DNA of 49,525 nt from CAYLQA01 sp964385695 (GTDB taxonomy: Bacteria; Desulfobacterota; Desulfobulbia; Desulfobulbales; Desulfurivibrionaceae). Position 1 is the first letter of the stretch; each line of letters begins with the position of its first letter. The stretch spans positions 1 through 49,525 of the forward strand of contig CAYLQA010000028.1 of the NCBI GenBank assembly GCA_964385695.1, given 5' to 3'. The notes beneath the pieces are model-generated. The model was not told the DNA's origin. It searched no databases and was given only the letters and a program-made list of their open reading frames with translations. The position numbers and the translations under genes are program-made. Positions 1-6,695 of the stretch are shown here, in pieces.

Positions 1-313
1 AATCGAATTGTTCCTCACTGAGCTTGCGGATAATCTCCCTGCCGCCGGTACTGGAATCGATCCGTATGCGGGCTATGGGTTGGCCTTGGGAAATGAGCTT
101 GTATTCTTGTTTAAAGATAACTTCTTCGAGAAAGATTCCGCCATTATCGCGGAAATATTCCGGGTTCATTGCCGCGATATAAAGGGGCGCATGGTGATCA
201 TGGGGTGCGTGGGCAATGCGCAGAAGAGGGAGTTCTGCAGGGCTCTGTCGGCAGGAGCAGAAAAGTGTTAGGGTGGCAATGCTCAGAAAAAGGTAGCGCA
301 GAAGGTTCTTCAA
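1..313 (-). CDS. Partial ABC-type substrate-binding lipoprotein (NMT1/SsuA-like)
   Basis: The reading frame is open from about 313 to the left edge, so only the N-terminal ~104 residues are visible. It begins with a lipoprotein signal peptide: a charged start, a Leu-rich core and the lipobox-like end LFCSC. A typical binding-protein start follows (LRIAHAPHDHHAPLYIAAMN). The family binds a small ligand such as a sulfonate or nitrate in the periplasm for an ABC importer; the ligand here is unknown. No ATG lies between the in-frame TAG upstream and the signal peptide, so the start is probably TTG at 313 or TTG at 325. It lies downstream of serS on the same strand, past a stem-loop. Confidence 0.7.
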   Translation of the reverse strand, partial: MKNLLRYLFLSIATLTLFCSCRQSPAELPLLRIAHAPHDHHAPLYIAAMNPEYFRDNGGIFLEEVIFKQEYKLISQGQPIARIRIDSSTGGREIIRKLSEEQFD

Positions 314-413
314 AATTCCCAACTTTACAAACTAACTTTTTACTAAAAAGCCCCCCCCCAGTTCAATATGATATCACATCCAGTCGGGAATGGTGGCAGA
401 ATTTTTTTTATGC

Positions 414-459
414 TGAAGGGCAGAGAAAAGGCAAGCCGGCCTCTTGATTCTGCCCTTCA
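414..459 (-). terminator. Stem-loop downstream of serS
   Basis: A perfect 11-bp inverted repeat, TGAAGGGCAGA / TCTGCCCTTCA, encloses a 24-nt loop containing GCCGGC. It starts about 11 bp beyond the serS stop, where an end-of-transcript structure is expected. On the serS strand no T-run follows the stem (the flank is A-rich), so this is not a canonical intrinsic terminator. Confidence 0.4.
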
Positions 460-469
460 ATGAGGGGGA

Positions 470-1741
470 TTAAACGCCGAAGCGGTTTTCAAAATAGGGG
501 GCCAGCACTTCGGGGATGGCGATGGAGCCGTCCTCCTGCTGGTAGTTCTCGTAGATGGCGGCCAGGGTCCGGCCCACGGCAAGACCGCTGCCGTTGAGGG
601 TATGAACCAGGGCGCTCTTCTTGGCATCCCTGGGCCGGTAACGCACACCGCCACGGCGGGCCTGAAAATCGCCGAAGTTGGAGCAGGAGGAGATCTCCCG
701 GTACTTGTCCTGGGCTGGCATCCAGACCTCGATGTCGTAGGTCTTGTTGGCGGAAAAGCCGAGATCGCCGCTGCACAGGGTCACCACCCGGTAGGGCAGT
801 TTGAGAAGCTGCAACACCTCTTCGGCATCGGCCAACAGTTGGTCCAGCTCTTCGGCAGAGGTCTCGGGAGTGGTGAACTTGACCAACTCCACCTTGTCGA
901 ATTGATGCTGGCGGATCAGGCCGCGGGTGTCCTTGCCGTAGGAACCCGCCTCGGAGCGGAAGCAGGGCGTATAGGCGCAGTACTTGATGGGCAGCTCTTT
1001 CTCGGCCAAGGTCTCGTCCCGGTGCAGGTTGGTCACCGGTACCTCGGCCGTGGGAATCATCCACAGATCCCAATCCTTGATGCGGAAGAGGTCCTCCTCG
1101 AACTTGGGCAGCTGGCCGGTGGCGGTCATGGTCGGGGTGTTAACCAAGAAAGGCGGCAACACCTCGGTGTAGCCGTGCTTCTGGGTGTGCAGGTCGAGCA
1201 TAAAGTTGATTAAAGCCCGCTCAAGGCGGGAGGCAAAGCCCTTGAGCACGGCAAAGCGCGCGCCGGAGAGTTTGGCTGCCCGTTCAAAATCAATGGTGTC
1301 GTTTGCCTCGCCCAATTCAAAATGTGCCTTGGGCGTATAGGAAAAATTCGGCTGCTCGCCCCAAACCCGTTCCTCGATATTCTCGGAATCATCATTGCCG
1401 TAGGGCACGGAATCGTGGCAGATATTGGGAATGCCCATGACGATTTCCTGCAGGGACTCCTCAATGCCGGTCAGGGTGGATTCAATCTCCTTGATCCGCT
1501 CGCCGATGGTGCGCACCTCTTCCATGAGCGCATCCGCGTCTTCACCCGCCTTTTTCTTTTGCCCGATCTCCTTGGACATGGTCTTGCGCTTATTGCGCAA
1601 TCCCTCCACCTCGGAGAGTTGTGCGCGGCGCTGTTCATCGATTTTGGCAAATTCATCGATGCGGGACTCATCGATACAGCGGTATTTTATCTTCTCTTTG
1701 ACCAGATCAAGGTTTTCACGGATGAAGCGCAGTTCCAGCAT
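470..1741 (-). CDS. serS: Seryl-tRNA synthetase
   Basis: Class II aminoacyl-tRNA synthetase charging tRNA(Ser), and tRNA(Sec) as the first step of selenocysteine synthesis, which matters here because a selenoprotein lies at 17.3 kb. The 423-residue length is normal for bacterial SerRS. Residues ~1-110 form the N-terminal antiparallel coiled-coil tRNA-binding arm (dense in E, K, R and Q). The catalytic core has motif 2 (YTPCFRSEAGSYGKDTRG) and motif 3 (LNGSGLAVGRTLAAIYENYQ). The ATG at 1741 follows a GAGAG-type ribosome site and has no competitor. It is transcribed with a 288-bp spacer behind moeA. Confidence 0.98.
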   Translation of the reverse strand: MLELRFIRENLDLVKEKIKYRCIDESRIDEFAKIDEQRRAQLSEVEGLRNKRKTMSKEIGQKKKAGEDADALMEEVRTIGERIKEIESTLTGIEESLQEIVMGIPNICHDSVPYGNDDSENIEERVWGEQPNFSYTPKAHFELGEANDTIDFERAAKLSGARFAVLKGFASRLERALINFMLDLHTQKHGYTEVLPPFLVNTPTMTATGQLPKFEEDLFRIKDWDLWMIPTAEVPVTNLHRDETLAEKELPIKYCAYTPCFRSEAGSYGKDTRGLIRQHQFDKVELVKFTTPETSAEELDQLLADAEEVLQLLKLPYRVVTLCSGDLGFSANKTYDIEVWMPAQDKYREISSCSNFGDFQARRGGVRYRPRDAKKSALVHTLNGSGLAVGRTLAAIYENYQQEDGSIAIPEVLAPYFENRFGV

Positions 1742-2029
1742 GTGGTTTCTCTCGAAGGTTTATTCGTAGTTAAAATGTCCGTTTATCGGCAACAGACAGG
1801 GTATAGAGGGCGTTTTATCATGGCAATACAGAGAAATCAAGGTAAGCATTCACATCTGCAACGCCTGTGAACGCTTACGGGATAAGGAAAATATGGCCTT
1901 TGGGTGGTTTTGCCCCGTGAGCTGTTACAAATTAAGAGGCCCCTAGCTTGCGTCATTATTGTTGATGCCGAGCATGCGGGCGGCCTCCTTCCGTCAAGTC
2001 CCTACTTTAAATAGCTTTTTTATTTGCGC
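1742..2029 (-). promoter_or_regulatory. Structured serS leader / moeA-serS spacer
   Basis: This 288-bp gap holds two visible elements on the serS strand. First, a 10-codon frame (1943-1975, peptide MLGINNNDAS) starts with ATG 8 nt after the strong ribosome site AAGGAGG. Second, a 13-bp inverted repeat (1842-1854 with 1866-1878) has an 11-nt loop; read as minus-strand RNA its single mismatch becomes a G-U pair, whereas the plus strand has A-C. This favours a functional RNA in the serS direction. No riboswitch class is recognised. It could be a leader-peptide or attenuation arrangement, which is inference. Confidence 0.4.
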
Positions 2030-3220
2030 CTATTCACAGAGAGAGCGAAAGCGCACCGTGTCTCCCTCACGTAATGTCCGCCTATTGGCAGGGACATGAA
2101 TAATGGCGTTGGCTGGCTCCAGGTTGCGGGCCGGGCGAATGGTGAGGGACGCACCCTCTGCCTTTACAACGGCTCCTTTGAGGTTGAGCAGGCCTTTTTT
2201 CTTCATCCTGATGGGCTCTGTCAAAAGGGCCTGGCCCAGGGCAGGCAGCCCCGGAGTGATTCCTTGCAGTTTGCGTAGGGCAGGGATGACCAACTCGTGG
2301 AAGAGAAGAAATACTGCCGGTGGCGGCCCGGGAAGGGCAAAAATCGCCTTGTTTGCTGCCGTGCCGAACATGGTCGAGCGGCCCGGCCGCACTGCCAGGG
2401 CCTGGTATGGGGCGTTGATGCCGAGTTCTGCAAAGGCGCGGGGTAAAAGGTCGTATTTCCCAGGCCCCATCCCTCCGGTGGTGAGGATAATATCGGCAGG
2501 TCCGGCCAGGGCCTCTTTGAGCTTGGTGACGATTTTCGGCAATTCATCGGCCACCAGGCCATGGTCCATGGTGCGGGCACCGGTTTGGCGGATTAGGGCA
2601 TCGAGTAAAAAACGGTTGCCGCTGACAATCTGGCCGGTTTCCGGGGCGATGCTTGGCTCAAGCAGCTCGCTGCCTGTGCAGATGATGGCCACGGATGGGC
2701 GTTTGACCACCGACAGGGTGTCGATACCGCTTTCCGCCAGCAGGGGAAGATGCTGGGGAGCAATGGCCTTGCCCTGGCGGATAATGGTTTGACCCTTTTT
2801 GAGATCAGTACCCTTGGCTCGCAAAAAGGCACCGGGGCAGGGGGGCTGATCAATGGTGACCTGTGAGCCCTTGACCTGGCACATCTCAAAGGGAACCACC
2901 TGGTTCACCCCCGGAGGAATCGCGCCGCCGGTCATGATGCGGACTGTTGTTCCTGCGCCCAGACCGGGCAGATTCGTGCTTCCGGCGGCAATCTCACCGG
3001 TGATGGTAAAGGTAACACCCTGTTTACCTTTTTTCAGGTCACAACTGCGGACCACATAGCCGTCCATGGCGGAGCGGGCAAAGGCTGGTACTGCAGAGGG
3101 AGCGGGTATGGCACTGGCCAAGATACGGTTTGCACTCTCCAGCAAGGAGACATCTTCTGCGGGCAATTTTGCAAGATGCCCGAGGATGAGCCGTTGGGCC
3201 TGCTCAAGGGTAAGTAGCAT
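2030..3220 (-). CDS. moeA: Molybdopterin molybdenumtransferase MoeA
   Basis: Inserts molybdenum into adenylylated molybdopterin, a late step of molybdenum-cofactor synthesis in the cytoplasm. The 396 residues carry the MoeA landmarks: N-terminal substrate loop (FARSAMDGYVV), the RIMTGGAIPPG turn, the MoCF_biosynth segment with TGSELLEP and TTGGMGPGKYD, and the C-terminal barrel. The usual loop ALPGNP reads ALPGPP here, a mild variant. It starts one base after the mobA stop codon, so moeA, mobA and mobB form one tight operon (transcribed mobB to moeA). A tungsten role is possible, since this family serves both metals. Confidence 0.95.
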   Translation of the reverse strand: MLLTLEQAQRLILGHLAKLPAEDVSLLESANRILASAIPAPSAVPAFARSAMDGYVVRSCDLKKGKQGVTFTITGEIAAGSTNLPGLGAGTTVRIMTGGAIPPGVNQVVPFEMCQVKGSQVTIDQPPCPGAFLRAKGTDLKKGQTIIRQGKAIAPQHLPLLAESGIDTLSVVKRPSVAIICTGSELLEPSIAPETGQIVSGNRFLLDALIRQTGARTMDHGLVADELPKIVTKLKEALAGPADIILTTGGMGPGKYDLLPRAFAELGINAPYQALAVRPGRSTMFGTAANKAIFALPGPPPAVFLLFHELVIPALRKLQGITPGLPALGQALLTEPIRMKKKGLLNLKGAVVKAEGASLTIRPARNLEPANAIIHVPANRRTLREGDTVRFRSLCE

Positions 3221-3221
3221 T

Positions 3222-3827
3222 TCAGTCCTTCATCTCCTGCATGGCATAGAGGGTTTCAAGATCTGCCAGGCGGTTGATGTTGTGAAAGGTGTTCAGGTTG
3301 TTCAGCTGGCTGAGGATTTCCTGCTCGCCGATTTTCTTGACCTTGAGTTTTTCAAAGATCAGGGTGATCTTCCGTTGCCCGGCGCGGAGTTGTTCGTCAA
3401 TCACGGGCAGGGCCGATTTGCTATACACCGCATACAGCGGTTCCGGCCCTTGTGCCAGCCAGGGAAGAACCGCGTCCCAGTCGTCCTCTTGCGCGCAAAG
3501 ATAATGGATCAGGTCGGGTTTGAGCAGGGGCATGTCGCAGGCAGTGATAAAGGCCCGCGGAGATTTTATGGTGCTCAGGGCGGCGTGGATACCGGCCAAG
3601 GGGCCTGATTCGGGAATGATGTCACCCGTCATGGGCCAGTTGAGAAAGGAATACTCCTCAGGGGTGTTGGTGACCAAGAGTCTTTCGGCAAAAAGTGGGG
3701 CCAACCGCTCGGTAATGCCCCGGATCATCATCTGGCCCTTGATGTCGGCCAGGGCCTTGTTGCTGCCAAAGCGGCTTGATTTGCCCCCGGCCAGGATAAC
3801 TCCTGCCATGGACTCAATCATCATCAC
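3222..3827 (-). CDS. mobA: Molybdenum cofactor guanylyltransferase MobA
   Basis: Transfers GMP to molybdopterin to make the guanine dinucleotide cofactor used by DMSO-reductase-family enzymes such as formate dehydrogenases. The N-terminal nucleotide-binding loop is clear (GVILAGGKSSRFGSNKAL), as are the GPLAG turn and the metal-binding CDMPLL. The 201 residues are a normal length. The first codons encode MMMIESM, so the true start could be any of four ATGs; the longest overlaps mobB by 14 nt. The C-terminal 40 residues are more divergent. Confidence 0.93.
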   Translation of the reverse strand: MMMIESMAGVILAGGKSSRFGSNKALADIKGQMMIRGITERLAPLFAERLLVTNTPEEYSFLNWPMTGDIIPESGPLAGIHAALSTIKSPRAFITACDMPLLKPDLIHYLCAQEDDWDAVLPWLAQGPEPLYAVYSKSALPVIDEQLRAGQRKITLIFEKLKVKKIGEQEILSQLNNLNTFHNINRLADLETLYAMQEMKD

Positions 3828-4473
3828 TCTCCTGGCGGATCGTGAGCAGGATCTCTGTGGGGTTGTCGCAGCCCTTGAGAGAGCGGGTCATGCCGGTCAC
3901 GGCCTTACGTAAAAAACTTTCGACAAAAGAGTTCAGCGCAATGGGCTTGCCATTGACCACGAGGCTGGTCTTTTGTTTTGCAAAGGGCGTGATGAAACGC
4001 TCAATGAGAAAATCAGCCACCCCCTTGGCATCGTTGGGGTCAAAGCAGGGCAGTTCGGTGTCCATTGCCCTATCCGCGATGATGGCCACCCAGGAATCAT
4101 CCCGTTCAAGAGACTCCTCATAAAGCTCCGAGCGGAAGACCTCGATCTTGGGCAGGTCCAGCCGTTTGTAGCCTTCGGTGAGAACCAGATCCACATCGGA
4201 AAAATAGCGGGCCGCCAGCTCTTCCACTGCCGAGTCTGCGGCAACATCCTTGATCAGGCCTAAGCCGGTGGGGGAAGAAAGGACCACGGTGTGGGCCCCA
4301 GCCTGTTTATGGCGCCAGGTATCCTTGCCCGGCTTGTCCATCTGGAACTCATGGACATGGTGTTTGATGGTGCCGACCTTCAGGCCGCGGCTGCTCAGCT
4401 CCGGTAGGAGCTTTTCTAAGAGGGTGGTCTTACCGCAATCGGGTCTGCCGACAAATGAGACAATGGGAGGCAT
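3814..4473 (-). CDS. mobB: Molybdopterin-guanine dinucleotide biosynthesis protein MobB (extended)
   Basis: GTP-binding accessory protein of molybdenum-cofactor guanylylation. The P-loop FVGRPDCGKTTLLEKLL lies at residues ~7-23, followed by TIKHHVH and the LVLTEGYK segment typical of MobB. At 219 residues it is longer than the ~170-residue classical form: the last ~50 residues form an extra tail containing SLVVNGKPIALNSFVESFLR, which I recall in other deltaproteobacterial MobB proteins. No ribosome site is obvious before the ATG at 4473; a short AT-rich repeat abuts it. It heads the mobB-mobA-moeA operon. Confidence 0.92.
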   Translation of the reverse strand: MPPIVSFVGRPDCGKTTLLEKLLPELSSRGLKVGTIKHHVHEFQMDKPGKDTWRHKQAGAHTVVLSSPTGLGLIKDVAADSAVEELAARYFSDVDLVLTEGYKRLDLPKIEVFRSELYEESLERDDSWVAIIADRAMDTELPCFDPNDAKGVADFLIERFITPFAKQKTSLVVNGKPIALNSFVESFLRKAVTGMTRSLKGCDNPTEILLTIRQESDDD

Positions 4474-4479
4474 AATCTA

Positions 4480-4503
4480 ATGCATAATGAAGAATGAAAA
4501 ATT
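4480..4503. repeat. Short AT-rich dispersed repeat, single copy
   Basis: Read on the minus strand the motif is TTTTCATTCTTCATTATGCA, directly upstream of the mobB start. A closely related pair lies at 17182-17258. Such short elements are commonly scattered in genomes of this group; this is judged by eye only. Confidence 0.4.
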
Positions 4504-4533
4504 ATAGCTTTTAAAAAAAGCTGACTGGAAATG

Positions 4534-4660
4534 AATGTTTTCTCCGAGAACGAGGCGCCAGGAGTTTAAAAAGTACCCTAAAGGGCATAACCTTCGCGTA
4601 CTTTTGTACGTGAGCATTTGTAAACGACGCAGCAACAAAGTTATCGGGAAAAAGAACATT
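4534..4660. repeat. Large imperfect palindrome, copy 1 (CGTAC-N4-GTACG core)
   Basis: The centre is CGTAC-TTTT-GTACG at 4597-4610. Moving outwards the arms stay partly complementary (GTTTA, CCGA-n-AAC and AATGTT blocks pair with their counterparts) to about 127 bp in total. The architecture matches the two elements at 48712-48846 and 48901-49008. It fills most of the mobB-HIT gap. Confidence 0.5.
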
Positions 4661-4667
4661 TCCCTTG

Positions 4668-5006
4668 TTATCCCGGGGGCCAGTTCATCTTGCGTCCGCC
4701 CAGAAAGTGGACATGGAGGTGAAAAACGCTTTGGCCAGCCTCCTCTCCATCATTGGAAACCAGGCGGAACTGTTCGCAGCCGTTTTCCTTGGCAAGCTCG
4801 GAACCCTTGCGCAGGATCTTGCCGATTAAGGCATCGTCCTCAGGTGCAATATCGGCAGGTCCCGCGATATGCTTTTTCGGGATAACCAAGAAATGCTTGG
4901 GCGCTTCCGGGTTGAGATCCCAGAAGGCGAGGATGTCGTCATCCTCATAGAGTTTATTGGAAGGGATTTCCCCTTTGATGATTTTGCAGAAAATACAGTC
5001 GCTCAT
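4668..5006 (-). CDS. HIT-family nucleotide-binding protein (HinT/PKCI type)
   Basis: Small cytoplasmic purine-nucleoside phosphoramidate hydrolase of the histidine-triad family. The 112 residues end in the diagnostic triad QSVFHLHVHFLGGRKM; the N-terminal zinc-type motif DCIFCKIIKGEIPS and the PKHFLVIPKKHI strand are intact. The ATG at 5006 follows AAGGAGAACAGGGG. Physiological substrates of bacterial HinT are not firmly settled. It stands alone, separated from mobB by a palindromic repeat. Confidence 0.95.
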   Translation of the reverse strand: MSDCIFCKIIKGEIPSNKLYEDDDILAFWDLNPEAPKHFLVIPKKHIAGPADIAPEDDALIGKILRKGSELAKENGCEQFRLVSNDGEEAGQSVFHLHVHFLGGRKMNWPPG

Positions 5007-5162
5007 CCCCTGTTCTCCTTGAGAGTTGGTCTATATGGCATGAGAATAATGGGCGCTTGACCCATTGTCAAACTCAAAAAATACTCGCCTCAACAGCCCG
5101 GTTGTGTATATTCCTCATGTGTTTTAGGAAGAGCAAAAGAAATCGCAGTGAGGATATGAGAT

Positions 5163-5495
5163 ATGCGGCAATACCTGATCGATGAGTTGAGCAAGGAAGA
5201 GTACGACAACCTGGAGAGCTACCTGGCCCGGACCTTGAAAAAAGGCGGTATGGAAGGAATGTACTGGCTGGAGCTTCCTAAGGATCTCTGGAGCGAGGCC
5301 CAGCAGGGGCACGATGACTGCGGGCCTTTCTTTTTCGGGGTGGATCTTTCCGTGAAAAAACTGATCTTTGAATTTCTGGTGCGGAGTGAGTCGAACCTGC
5401 ACTGCTCCTGTATAGCCTATGCCACCAAGGCTCAGCGCGATTTTCTCCTGAAGTTTATCGATACCATGCTGGAAGAGGAGCATATCAAGGCCTGA
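5163..5495 (+). CDS. Conserved protein of unknown function
   Basis: A 110-residue acidic soluble protein with no signal peptide or membrane segment and no motif I recognise. Four cysteines occur, one at mid-length in DDCGPFFFG and three near the C-terminal third (HCSCIAYATK). The amphipathic helix and the FGVDLSVKKLIFEFLVRSES segment suggest a compact mixed fold. The ATG at 5163 follows GAGGATATGAG. It is the only plus-strand gene between two minus-strand units, so it should have its own promoter within 5007-5162. I recall similar short proteins in deltaproteobacteria but cannot name a family. Confidence 0.7.
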   Translation: MRQYLIDELSKEEYDNLESYLARTLKKGGMEGMYWLELPKDLWSEAQQGHDDCGPFFFGVDLSVKKLIFEFLVRSESNLHCSCIAYATKAQRDFLLKFIDTMLEEEHIKA

Positions 5496-5603
5496 GTAAG
5501 GAACACTCCCCGATAATAAAAGGGAAGGCGGGAGATTTAATATCTCAAGACCTGACGGTATGCCGTAAAATTCTACTTCGTTGTTATTTTGACAGATCTG
5601 AAG

Positions 5604-6695
5604 TTATTGATTCTTGCCGGAACCTTTGCGGGTTTGCATGATGAAACTTGCCAGATCCAGCTTAAGCGGAGGGCCGGGCACCAACTTTTTTGTTGTTCCC
5701 TCACCAGCTTCCGCCCCCTTGCCCTGCTCCCCGGCTGCTAATCTTTCCGCGACCAGTTCAACGGCCTGCCGCAGTAATCTGATCTCGGCAACGATGGTGC
5801 CGGCAGTGGCCAAATCTTGTTCAGCCGGGATAGCCATGCCATTTTCCCGCTGGCCCTGTGCCCCCTTTGGGTTGAGATTCGGAATTTTCAAAAAACCGGT
5901 CATGGATTTCAGGCAACGGCCCCAAAAGCTGGAGAGATCATGGTCAAAGTCCTCGGAAATACTGTCATCGACCAACCTGGAGGCGATCATATTAAAACAT
6001 TTCGCCCCCTTGGAATCCGGGAAACAATGAATATATGGTTCCTGCCTGTGAATGGCGTCCATCACTTTAGGGTCTTCAAAGATCAATCCCAGGGCAATCA
6101 CCTCCCTATGGAGATGGGTAGCCACCGCTTGCCTGAAAGTTTTAAAGGTTGTCCGGGCTTGGGGCGTGGATGTGCAGCGGTTGACAACCACTCTGGCCTT
6201 GCCGGTAAAGCCGTTGGCGACCAGGACCTTCAGCAAGGCATAGGCATCGGTGAGGGAGGTGGGCTCATGGGTTATGACCAAAACCACTTCGTTTGCGGCC
6301 AGGCAAAAGGAGATGACATGCTTGGAAATACCGGCGGCTGTATCAAATAACAGAAAATCGTAATCCGGGATTGAGGCAAAAGAAGAGAGCAGGTTGTCAA
6401 GCTGTGATTGGTCCAGATTGGCCATCTCTTCTACCCCGGAGCTGCCGGGCAAAATGTCAATGCCATGCATATTTCGCAGGATTATCTCATCCAGGCTCTT
6501 TGTGCCATGGGTTACATCCCTGATATCGTATTCAGGACGCAGTCCCAGGAGGATATTGATATTGGCCATGCCAAGATCAGCGTCAAAGAGACAGGTGCTA
6601 TGGCCAAGCCTGGCCAGCTCAATGGCCATATTCAGGCAGACATTCGACTTGCCTACACCTCCCTTGCCACTGGTTATGGTTATTGTTGTGGCCAT
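5604..6695 (-). CDS. MinD/FlhG-like ParA-family ATPase
   Basis: Deviant-Walker P-loop ATPase of the MinD/FlhG branch, which positions or counts membrane machines. The Walker motif ITSGKGGVGKSNVCLNMA is at residues ~7-24, followed by CLFDADLGMANINILLG and FLLFDTAAG. The core ends near residue 250; a low-complexity tail to 363 ends in charged SFIMQTRKGSGKNQ instead of a clear membrane-targeting helix. The start overlaps the end of the preceding GspE-like gene by 16 nt, so the two are translationally coupled and probably work together. No other flagellar or pilus genes sit beside it, so FlhG itself is not assigned. Confidence 0.85.
   Translation of the reverse strand: MATTITITSGKGGVGKSNVCLNMAIELARLGHSTCLFDADLGMANINILLGLRPEYDIRDVTHGTKSLDEIILRNMHGIDILPGSSGVEEMANLDQSQLDNLLSSFASIPDYDFLLFDTAAGISKHVISFCLAANEVVLVITHEPTSLTDAYALLKVLVANGFTGKARVVVNRCTSTPQARTTFKTFRQAVATHLHREVIALGLIFEDPKVMDAIHRQEPYIHCFPDSKGAKCFNMIASRLVDDSISEDFDHDLSSFWGRCLKSMTGFLKIPNLNPKGAQGQRENGMAIPAEQDLATAGTIVAEIRLLRQAVELVAERLAAGEQGKGAEAGEGTTKKLVPGPPLKLDLASFIMQTRKGSGKNQ

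Noticed and set aside
349..359. C9-10 run near the left edge as a phase-variable tract
   Set aside because: It lies in noncoding DNA outside both neighbouring genes and has no visible link to a frame.
602..1213. Plus-strand open frame of 203 codons opposite serS
   Set aside because: It lies wholly within serS, has no ribosome site, and its composition is a reflection of the serS codons.
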